A program made the position numbers and the translations under genes. From Patescibacteria group bacterium (GTDB lineage: Bacteria; Patescibacteriota; Dojkabacteria; JAKAPS01; JAJZLI01), in the NCBI GenBank assembly GCA_023380695.1, contig JAMCRT010000027.1, positions 1 through 17,914 on the forward strand: 17,914 nucleotides of DNA, read 5' to 3'. Every line of letters begins with the position of its first letter. The stretch's first letter is position 1. Below, in pieces: positions 7,501 to 13,341 of the stretch. The notes under the pieces were generated by a model. That model saw nothing but the letters and a program-made list of their open reading frames with translations, searched no databases and was not told where the DNA came from.

Positions 7501-7556
7501 TTAAAATTTTGACTGTATAGATTGTAATTTTAAATAGAAAATATTAATATCATAGT

Positions 7557-7691
7557 ATGAACTATTCATTAATTGTAGATATTTGTGTATATGGTCTAAT
7601 CATTTTGGTTTTTATTTTAGCTATTATCCTCCCTTATCCTAATTTTGGATCTTCAAAAAATAAAAAAGATGAATCTAACAACAAAAATTAA
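7557..7691 (+). CDS. Small single-pass membrane protein (44 residues), hypothetical
   Basis: This is a short ORF at the head of the cytochrome b operon. It begins ATG at 7557 and ends TAA at 7689-7691. The product starts MNYSLIVDICVYGLIILVFI, forms one hydrophobic helix at about residues 4-27, then a PYPN turn and a hydrophilic K/N/D/S-rich tail. It overlaps the ATG of the cytochrome gene (7669) by 23 bases in another frame, an arrangement that would couple the two translations. There is no clear Shine-Dalgarno. Small one-helix subunits are common in cytochrome bc/b6f complexes, but no homology is claimed. It could be a leader peptide or a chance ORF. Confidence 0.45.
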   Translation: MNYSLIVDICVYGLIILVFILAIILPYPNFGSSKNKKDESNNKN

Positions 7692-8265
7692 AAAAGAAAT
7701 CTCAGAAAATATAGATTTTGACCAAATGTTACCTGATAAATTGCCAGTATATGTATCTTCATTTGTATATATGTTTGGATCTCTCACATTAGGTGCTCTT
7801 ATTATTTTGATAATATCGGGTGTGATTATGGTTTGGCAGGGGCCAATTTGGTATGAAACATCATCTGTAGGCTTAATATTTAGATCCATACATTTTTGGG
7901 GAGCTCAGGTATTTTTCTTCTTTATGATTTTACACTTTTTATCAAATTTTTTTATTGCAGGATGGAGAGAAGGAAGAATTCTTACTTGGATTACAGGAGC
8001 TTTAATATTTGTAGTCTCAATTATTGAAGCATTTTCAGGCTTTTTAATAGGTGGAGGATTTTATGCTCAGTGGAATCAAGTACAGGCAAAAGATGTCTTT
8101 AGTGCATTAGGTGCAACTCCCATTTTTAATGTTTTAAATAATATACAAATGTTAGGGTTTCATATCATAATATTACCTTTGGTAATAGTTATATTACTTG
8201 TTTTACATTTATTTTTTATAAGATATAAAGGGGTGGTTCCACCAATAGATAATGAAAGGAAGTGA
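7669..8265 (+). CDS. Cytochrome b6-type di-haem membrane protein (cytochrome b N-terminal domain)
   Basis: This 198-residue protein matches the four-helix N-terminal half of cytochrome b, which carries two b haems and moves electrons across the membrane from quinol in bc1/b6f complexes. Haem ligands are visible as two His pairs: His75 and His89 in helix B (RSIHFWGAQ...ILH) and His165 and His180 in helix D (GFH...LHLFFIRYKG). Helix B spacing is 14 and helix D spacing is 15, the pattern of b6 rather than mitochondrial cytochrome b (14/14). Helix A glycines, the Arg before the first His and the IRYKG exit also fit. The loop usually reading SLPWDQ is altered (around GGGFYAQWNQ). An upstream in-frame TTG at 7645 is possible, but ATG 7669 is preferred. 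It ends in TGA. No Rieske or c-type partner is visible. Confidence 0.88.
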   Translation: MNLTTKIKKEISENIDFDQMLPDKLPVYVSSFVYMFGSLTLGALIILIISGVIMVWQGPIWYETSSVGLIFRSIHFWGAQVFFFFMILHFLSNFFIAGWREGRILTWITGALIFVVSIIEAFSGFLIGGGFYAQWNQVQAKDVFSALGATPIFNVLNNIQMLGFHIIILPLVIVILLVLHLFFIRYKGVVPPIDNERK

Positions 8266-9193
8266 AAAATTATACAAAATGAAGGAAGCAGACCTTGTGA
8301 AAGAGGTTAGCATAGGGTTTTTAATTGTTTTAGTATTGGTTTTAATCTTGTCATTTATATTTAAATCACCTGTTGAAAATCCAATAAGTGTACATCAATA
8401 TGCAAATAAATATCCTATTTCATTTGATAGAGTAGAGATGAGAAATCTACTTGGTACATCTCAGATATCTCAATATGGACCTCCATTTAATAAAGGTGCT
8501 CCACAGCAAAATCTTTTTGGTGTATCACCTGAGGGTATATTAGGTGTATTGACCCCTATAAATCCTAAGTATGCATATGTTATATATCCTCTAAAACAGG
8601 AAGCAAAGGTGAATAAATCTATAACACCATTACTTACAGAATATAATAATGCTCTGCCAAGCGTTAGACATTTATGGGAGAATAATTACTATAAAGCATT
8701 ATCTACTAATGCATATTATGTAAATGGTAGAGTTGAAACAGTAAGTGGTAATTATGGTCCTATACCACAAATGATTTCTGATCTTTTAACATTTGGTAAA
8801 AGTGGGCTTTTTGCAAGAACAATTAATGCGCTGTCTCCTGGTAATAATAATGTATATTCATATAACTTTGAGAACAGATTGTTATTTTTGCAAGGATCTC
8901 CTCTAGCTAAAATTGCACAAAAACAAGGATTGCTTGGTACACAGTGGGGAATACTAAAAGAGATAGATTCCTACCCTGGTCCTTGGTGGTTAGGATTTTA
9001 TGGATCACTGTATCATATACCTCCATATTCAACTTCTAACTCAGGAGATCTTATGGCATTTTCTACTTTTATTGTAGCATTTCTTATTTTTATATTTTTG
9101 CCTTTTATTCCTGGATTAAATAAAATACCATACATTGTTCCTGTGTATAAGATTATTTGGAGAAGATATTATAATGAAAAGAAACAGTTATAA
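8252..9193 (+). CDS. Two-helix membrane protein with large extracytoplasmic domain, partner of the cytochrome b
   Basis: I do not recognise this 313-residue protein with certainty. It has one hydrophobic helix near the N-terminus (about 20-38), about 225 residues predicted outside the membrane, a second helix (about 267-286), and a basic cytoplasmic tail (WRRYYNEKK). The loop is rich in Y, N, P and G and has a YPGPWW motif (241-246) shortly before the second helix. There are no cysteines at all, so it cannot hold a Rieske cluster or a CXXCH haem. It overlaps the cytochrome b stop by 14 bases. An alternative ATG at 8279 has AGGAAGTGA upstream. Position suggests a structural or quinone-site subunit replacing the missing subunit IV/QcrC half. 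That is inference. Confidence 0.7.
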   Translation: MKGSEKLYKMKEADLVKEVSIGFLIVLVLVLILSFIFKSPVENPISVHQYANKYPISFDRVEMRNLLGTSQISQYGPPFNKGAPQQNLFGVSPEGILGVLTPINPKYAYVIYPLKQEAKVNKSITPLLTEYNNALPSVRHLWENNYYKALSTNAYYVNGRVETVSGNYGPIPQMISDLLTFGKSGLFARTINALSPGNNNVYSYNFENRLLFLQGSPLAKIAQKQGLLGTQWGILKEIDSYPGPWWLGFYGSLYHIPPYSTSNSGDLMAFSTFIVAFLIFIFLPFIPGLNKIPYIVPVYKIIWRRYYNEKKQL

Positions 9194-9563
9194 AATTCGC
9201 TCTATTGTACTTTTATTTCTCCTAATAATTGGTGTATATATAACGAAAAAGGATTTTGTATCAATTACTAAATTGCAAGTGTTTCTAATTGTTATTTATA
9301 CATTTATATTGTTTTGGATTGCAGTTATATCTTCAAGAATGTTTTTTGACTTTAGATATCTTTATAAAATGATAAAAGTAAGAGATAGTATTTATAACCT
9401 TTTGAAAAAACACATGGAAGATAAATATGCAAGAATGGTATCTGAGAAAATTGTAAGAGGTGATATATCCCTGATACGTAAATTAAAGTTTAGAGGAAAT
9501 ATAAAAAAGGAAATACTCATTCAATTAGATTCAATAGCTAAATACAAAAAATTCTATAGATAA
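9174..9563 (+). CDS. Small two-helix membrane protein of the cytochrome b operon, hypothetical
   Basis: The 129-residue product has a basic N-terminus (MKRNSYKIR), two hydrophobic segments (about 9-24 and 36-57) and a basic, helical cytoplasmic tail of about 70 residues rich in K and R. I recognise no domain and no cofactor motif. The ATG at 9174 is chosen over earlier in-frame codons because GGAGAAG at 9159-9165 lies eight bases before it. It overlaps the previous gene by 20 bases, so the two are co-translated. It is the last gene of the operon and is followed by an imperfect terminator hairpin. A small accessory subunit or assembly factor of the cytochrome complex is the natural guess. Confidence 0.65.
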   Translation: MKRNSYKIRSIVLLFLLIIGVYITKKDFVSITKLQVFLIVIYTFILFWIAVISSRMFFDFRYLYKMIKVRDSIYNLLKKHMEDKYARMVSEKIVRGDISLIRKLKFRGNIKKEILIQLDSIAKYKKFYR

Positions 9564-9582
9564 ACATTTATATTTCATTTTA

Positions 9583-9618
9583 AAAAATAGGGAACTGTTT
9601 TTCAAATCCCACATTTTT
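9583..9618. terminator. Probable bidirectional terminator hairpin
   Basis: AAAAAT (9583-9588) and GGGA (9590-9593) pair with TCCC (9607-9610) and ATTTTT (9613-9618) around a 13-base loop, with a small asymmetric internal bulge. The A- and T-rich arms provide a U-run in either direction. It lies between the end of the cytochrome operon (9563) and the end of the convergent 107-residue gene (9643), where a shared terminator is expected. The GC core is only four pairs. Confidence 0.45.
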
Positions 9619-9642
9619 ATATATTGGTAAATATATAACCTA

Positions 9643-9966
9643 TTATTCACTCTTTTGTTCAGGTTTTAAATATATACCTATTAAGCTTCTTTCTCCTGTT
9701 GGTCTCCAAGTTCCATCTTCACCCCTAACTAAAGCATTCCCTGTAACAATTCTATCATAGCCATACATAAATCTAAGAGTGTCAAGTTCTTCCCTACTTA
9801 TAGAAGAATAATGTTGATCTATAAGATTCTTCATATATGTTAATCCTTCATATCTTGTTCCTGCTAAATCAATTTTGTTATCATCTGTTGGTCTTAAACT
9901 TTCCATAGTTCTTTTAATTGAGCATGAAAGATTTAAACCTGTTATGCTTTTTATTTCTTTTTCCAT
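9643..9966 (-). CDS. Soluble 107-residue protein of unknown function, strong expression signals
   Basis: I do not recognise this protein. It has no signal peptide or membrane segment and is less biased to I/K/N than its neighbours, with many charged residues. It contains a LRPTDDNKIDLAGTRYEG stretch (24-41), a helical HYSSISREELDTLRFMYGYD middle (52-71) and a GEDGTWRPTGERSLIGIYL C-terminal part (82-100). A single cysteine (Cys15) rules out a metal-cysteine cluster. The start is secure: AAGGAGGTGAT (9983 to 9973) lies six bases before the ATG, a near-perfect match to the anti-Shine-Dalgarno. It also has its own consensus promoter, so it is monocistronic. It shares orientation with ftsK, whose stop is 143 bases upstream. 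Strong expression is inferred from these signals only. Confidence 0.75.
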   Translation of the reverse strand: MEKEIKSITGLNLSCSIKRTMESLRPTDDNKIDLAGTRYEGLTYMKNLIDQHYSSISREELDTLRFMYGYDRIVTGNALVRGEDGTWRPTGERSLIGIYLKPEQKSE

Positions 9967-9972
9967 AACAAT

Positions 9973-9983
9973 ATCACCTCCTT
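9973..9983 (-). promoter_or_regulatory. Near-perfect Shine-Dalgarno of the 107-residue gene
   Basis: The minus strand reads AAGGAGGTGAT, complementary over its full length to a typical 16S rRNA 3' end, and ends six bases before the ATG at 9966. It is the strongest ribosome binding site in the window; most other genes have weak or no Shine-Dalgarno. Confidence 0.85.
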
Positions 9984-10018
9984 GTTTTTTCTATATATTA
10001 AATAACTTAACAAATTAA

Positions 10019-10047
10019 AGTATACTATAAGACATATATTTTGTCAA
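10019..10047 (-). promoter_or_regulatory. Consensus sigma70 promoter of the 107-residue gene
   Basis: On the minus strand TTGACA (10047 to 10042) is followed by a 17-base spacer and TATACT (10024 to 10019). The expected transcript start near 10012 gives a leader of about 45 bases carrying the strong Shine-Dalgarno. Both boxes are five or six out of six to consensus at ideal spacing. An ATTCTG/CAGAAT inverted repeat at 10069-10090 lies about 20 bases upstream of the -35 box, between it and the ftsK stop. It could be the ftsK transcript end or a regulator site. Confidence 0.8.
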
Positions 10048-10109
10048 GTACTTGTATAAATCACATATATTCTGTATGTAAATTCAGAATAAATTCTATA
10101 AATAAATAT

Positions 10110-12275
10110 TTATGCTTTTAAAGATAATGAATTTAGATATGAATCTGCATCACTAATAAGGACATCTCTTGGTTTTGATCCATCTTGAGGACCTACCACA
10201 CCATTATTTTCAAGTTCTAGTATCAATCTTGCAGCTCTTGCATATCCTATTTTAAGTTTGGATTGCAATATAGATGCAGATCCTCTACCTGCCATTACCA
10301 CTATTCTTACTGCTTCTGGAAACAGTTCATCCTCATACATCCCCATATTCATTTCTTCACCAGAAATTATATTTCCAGAATTTAATAAATCTTCATTATA
10401 TTCTGTTTCTACTCCTTGGTCTGATATAAATTTAATAATTTTATTTATTTCAGATTCTCCTATTAATGCACCTTGTACTCTTATGGGTTTTCCTATATCT
10501 GGAGATTTAAATAGCATATCACCTTTTCCTACTAGAGTTTCAGCACCTGGTTGATCTAATATAACCATTGAATCCATCATAGATGTAACTGAAAGTGCAA
10601 TTCTTGCAGGAATATTTGCTTTTATTATTCCCTTTATAACATTTACAGAAGGTCTTTGTGTTGCAAGTATCAGATGAATCCCTACAGCTCTTGCCATTTG
10701 CGCAAGTCTCACAATATGATGTTCAGCATCCTTTCCTTTTGTTAACATTAAATCTGCCATTTCATCTATTACTATTACTATATTTGATAATTTTTCACCA
10801 TCATTTGCAAGACTGTTATATGTATCTATATTTCTAGAACCAGATTCTTTGAGAACATGATATCTTCTATCCATTTCAGATACTGCCCATTTTAGAGAAT
10901 TTACAACAGTATCCATGTTCGTAATCACAGGTGTGAGAAGATGTGGAATACCATTGTATAATGAAAGTTCAACGTGTTTTGGATCTACAAGAATTAACTT
11001 TAATGTATCAGGAGAATGTCTGTATAGAAGCCCTATTAGAAATGAATTGATAAGAATACTTTTCCCCGACCCTGTTGCTCCTGCAATAAGAATATGAGGC
11101 ATTTCAGATAGATCTCTTACTATTATTTTACCAGTAACATCTTCTCCCATAGCAAGAGGTAATTTCAATTTTGGATTATTATATTCTTTGGATACAAGAA
11201 TATTTTTAAGACCTATTGTCTGAGGTTTCATATTTGGCAGTTCAATTCCTACAAGAGAAGTCCCTGGAATTGGAGCTTCGACTCTTACAGCTCCAGATGG
11301 AGCAGCAAGTGCTAGAGCTAGATCCCTTGATAATTCATTAATTTTTGATACCTTTGTTCCAATTGTAATCTGAAGGGCATATCTTGTAACAACAGCACCT
11401 ACTGATACATCTACTATTTTTGAGGTGATATTAAAACTTCCAAGAGTTCTTTCAATTATATCTGAATTTCTTTTTATTTCATCTAAATTTTCATTATTAT
11501 CTTTTTCTATATTTGCAAGTAAATCAACTGATGGAATTTCCCAATTTTCATAATGTATGGCACTTGGATCAATAAATTCATTGTTATGAGGTTTTTCTTT
11601 CTTTAAAGATATATTTCCTCCAATCATTTCATCTCCTATTGTAGAAGGGTTTTGTACTTCAAATTCTATATTTTTAATATTATCTTCTGGTTTATTTTCT
11701 TTTGGTTTGATTTCTCTAGAAAATAGAGACCCTAGAAATTCTACAATAGTATTTACTCCCCATTTCATTGATCTTATTGCTTCTGTGAAAGAAAAAGATA
11801 AAGACATTAAAAAAGAGATAGCAATTACAGGTAGTAGTATAATGATAGCACCTATTTTTGTAAGATAATTTATTAATATATTGGACACTATAAATCCTAT
11901 TGCTCCACCCAATTTTCCTTGTTCTGAAAGGGTCATACTGATATTATGTGGATAAAATAAGTTGATTATTGCCAATGTGGATAACATAAAAATAACAAGG
12001 CCAATAATAGATGATAGTGTGTTAAATTTTATTTCTGTACCAAGAAATCTAAGTGATAAAAGAAAGGCGAAAATTGCAAATATTACTATTCCTTCTCCAA
12101 ATAAAGTATATATAAAGGAAATCAATATGATATGTATAAAAATTCCAATAAACGACAATATTGATAATATCAATAATATTATCCCTATTACAGTATAAAA
12201 ATCTTTTCCTTGAAATTTCTCACCTTTTTTCTTTTTTAAGGCTTTTTTTATTGAAGATTGTTTTTTTCTTCCCAT
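10110..12275 (-). CDS. ftsK: DNA translocase FtsK/SpoIIIE
   Basis: FtsK is a septum-located ATP-driven pump that clears chromosomal DNA during division. The 721-residue protein has four or more membrane helices in residues 25-165, a short polar linker (about 185-270, far shorter than in E. coli), and then the alpha/beta motor. The Walker A GATGSGKS is at 399-406 and the Walker B IVIVIDEMADLM at 499-510. LILVDPKHVEL (428-438) and LILATQRPSV are typical FtsK motor segments. The C-terminal gamma winged helix (around 645-710) contains SILQSKLKIGYARAARLI and would read orienting DNA motifs. Size and layout match SpoIIIE-like proteins. It is divergent from the cyclophilin gene, and its ATG at 12275 has no clear Shine-Dalgarno. 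Confidence 0.96.
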   Translation of the reverse strand: MGRKKQSSIKKALKKKKGEKFQGKDFYTVIGIILLILSILSFIGIFIHIILISFIYTLFGEGIVIFAIFAFLLSLRFLGTEIKFNTLSSIIGLVIFMLSTLAIINLFYPHNISMTLSEQGKLGGAIGFIVSNILINYLTKIGAIIILLPVIAISFLMSLSFSFTEAIRSMKWGVNTIVEFLGSLFSREIKPKENKPEDNIKNIEFEVQNPSTIGDEMIGGNISLKKEKPHNNEFIDPSAIHYENWEIPSVDLLANIEKDNNENLDEIKRNSDIIERTLGSFNITSKIVDVSVGAVVTRYALQITIGTKVSKINELSRDLALALAAPSGAVRVEAPIPGTSLVGIELPNMKPQTIGLKNILVSKEYNNPKLKLPLAMGEDVTGKIIVRDLSEMPHILIAGATGSGKSILINSFLIGLLYRHSPDTLKLILVDPKHVELSLYNGIPHLLTPVITNMDTVVNSLKWAVSEMDRRYHVLKESGSRNIDTYNSLANDGEKLSNIVIVIDEMADLMLTKGKDAEHHIVRLAQMARAVGIHLILATQRPSVNVIKGIIKANIPARIALSVTSMMDSMVILDQPGAETLVGKGDMLFKSPDIGKPIRVQGALIGESEINKIIKFISDQGVETEYNEDLLNSGNIISGEEMNMGMYEDELFPEAVRIVVMAGRGSASILQSKLKIGYARAARLILELENNGVVGPQDGSKPRDVLISDADSYLNSLSLKA

Positions 12276-12345
12276 ATACCATTACTTTAGCATATCTTTA
12301 ATAAATTGAGAACAATTTGTTTTTATGATAATATCTTTTTTATCT

Positions 12346-13092
12346 ATGAAAAAGATGAATGTTAGTAAAATTACTTTTGCATTTTATATTATATTAGTAT
12401 TGATTATTCTAGTCGATATATATTTTGTTATTAAAACAAATAATAATACTAAAGTATCTAATCCGAACGCTTCAATTTGTAATATTAAATATCAGCCGTC
12501 TGTTAAAAAATATAGTAATTATCCAAACTTCTGTATTAATAAGAATAAAATCTACAAAGGTGTTATAGAAACGTCTTATGGAAATATATATTTCAATTTA
12601 TATCCTAAAGCAGCTCCTCTTGCAGTAAACAATTTTGTATTCTTAGCAAAAAGTGGTTTTTATAATAATGTTTTATTTTTAAGGATAATCAAAGGTTTTA
12701 TGATTCAAACAGGTGATCCTACTGATACTGGTGCCGGTGGGCCTGGATATACATTTAAAGATCAAATAAATGCAGTATCTCTCGGAATTCCCCCTATATT
12801 AATAAAGGCATATGTAAAGAAAGGATACACTTATGATAGTACTGTGAAATCAATTCCTGCAAATACTCCTGGAATTATTGCTATGGCAAATTCTGGTCCA
12901 AACACAAATGGATCACAATTTTTTATTACTGTTGCAAAAGAGTCTCAATTAAACGGGTTATATACTGTTTTTGGAAAAGTAACATCAGGTATGAGTGTAG
13001 TTCAGAAAATAGATTCAGTACCAGTAGATAAGAAGAATCATCACAGACCACTGTCTGATATCTATATGAAAAAAGTTACAATATTAAATTAG
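12346..13092 (+). CDS. Membrane-anchored cyclophilin-type peptidyl-prolyl cis-trans isomerase
   Basis: The enzyme speeds proline isomerisation during protein folding, here outside the cytoplasmic membrane. The chosen ATG at 12346 gives 248 residues: a basic start, one signal-anchor helix (about 7-28), a linker with two cysteines that could form a disulfide, then the cyclophilin domain. Active-site elements seen are FLRIIKGFMIQTGDP (Arg, Phe and Gln positions), GAGGPGYTF, MANSGPNTNGSQFFIT and VFGKVTSGM. The usual Trp of the WLDGKH segment is replaced (SQLNGLY), as in several bacterial forms. About 30 extra residues lie between the two halves of the active site. An earlier in-frame ATG at 12325 overlaps a GATAAT -10-like box, so it is unlikely to be used. 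Confidence 0.9.
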   Translation: MKKMNVSKITFAFYIILVLIILVDIYFVIKTNNNTKVSNPNASICNIKYQPSVKKYSNYPNFCINKNKIYKGVIETSYGNIYFNLYPKAAPLAVNNFVFLAKSGFYNNVLFLRIIKGFMIQTGDPTDTGAGGPGYTFKDQINAVSLGIPPILIKAYVKKGYTYDSTVKSIPANTPGIIAMANSGPNTNGSQFFITVAKESQLNGLYTVFGKVTSGMSVVQKIDSVPVDKKNHHRPLSDIYMKKVTILN

Positions 13093-13341
13093 TTTTAATG
13101 CCACATTGTAATTTTTATTTATAATTCCTTTTGTTGATACAGATATTTATGGTTAGGAGATAAGTGAACATAGAATTTTTCCTGTTCATAAGGAAATTAT
13201 GCTCCGATAGTTTCCTTGTTGCAAGGAAACTATCCCATTGTATTGTTGAGACTAATTTCTTAGGTTAGTAGGTAGAAATACTAATTTGATAACAAGTCAG
13301 AAAACTTAGCATAGACAATGTATATTAATGTTAAATTTACT
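13093..13341. other. Structured intergenic region between convergent genes
   Basis: The 249 bases between the cyclophilin stop and the end of the 600-residue gene hold no convincing ORF or tRNA, but several inverted repeats. TGAACA/TGTTCA lies at 13165-13170 and 13183-13188. TTTCC/GGAAA lies at 13178-13182 and 13192-13196. A strong 13-bp hairpin is at 13206-13234. TTAGTA/TACTAA lies at 13265-13270 and 13279-13284. An outer CATTGT/ACAATG pair is at 13236-13241 and 13315-13320. The first two are mutually exclusive. It could be an unannotated RNA, shared 3'-end structure of the two transcripts or a remnant of a mobile element. Confidence 0.5.
13206..13234. repeat. Perfect 13-bp hairpin with three-base loop
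   Basis: GATAGTTTCCTTG (13206-13218), loop TTG, CAAGGAAACTATC (13222-13234). It is the longest perfect inverted repeat I found in the window. No T-run follows in either direction (CCCATTG on one side, GGAGCATAATTTCC on the other strand), so it is not a standard intrinsic terminator, although its position between two converging genes suits a transcript-end structure. Confidence 0.8.

Noticed and set aside
7509..7537. TTGACT as a -35 box for the cytochrome operon
   Set aside because: No acceptable -10 lies 16-18 bases downstream (AAATAG/TAAATA only), so I did not list it as a promoter.
7411..7556. tRNA or other known RNA gene in the intergenic regions (also looked at 9967-10109 and 13093-13341)
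   Set aside because: No cloverleaf, T-loop sequence or other familiar RNA signature was seen, and no CRISPR-like regularly spaced repeats occur anywhere in the window.
7645..7668. TTG start for the cytochrome b gene
   Set aside because: No ribosome binding site supports it; ATG 7669 is the first standard start and keeps all four membrane helices.
8252..9193. Rieske or cytochrome c domain in the partner protein
   Set aside because: The protein contains no cysteine, so neither an iron-sulfur cluster nor a CXXCH haem site is possible.
12325..12345. Upstream ATG giving a cyclophilin seven residues longer
   Set aside because: The ATG overlaps a GATAAT -10-like element (12327-12332) behind a TTGAGA -35-like box (12306-12311), and the ATG at 12346 gives a normal basic signal-anchor start.
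13206..13234. Intrinsic terminator
   Set aside because: The hairpin is strong but has no U-run on either strand, so it is listed as an inverted repeat rather than a terminator.
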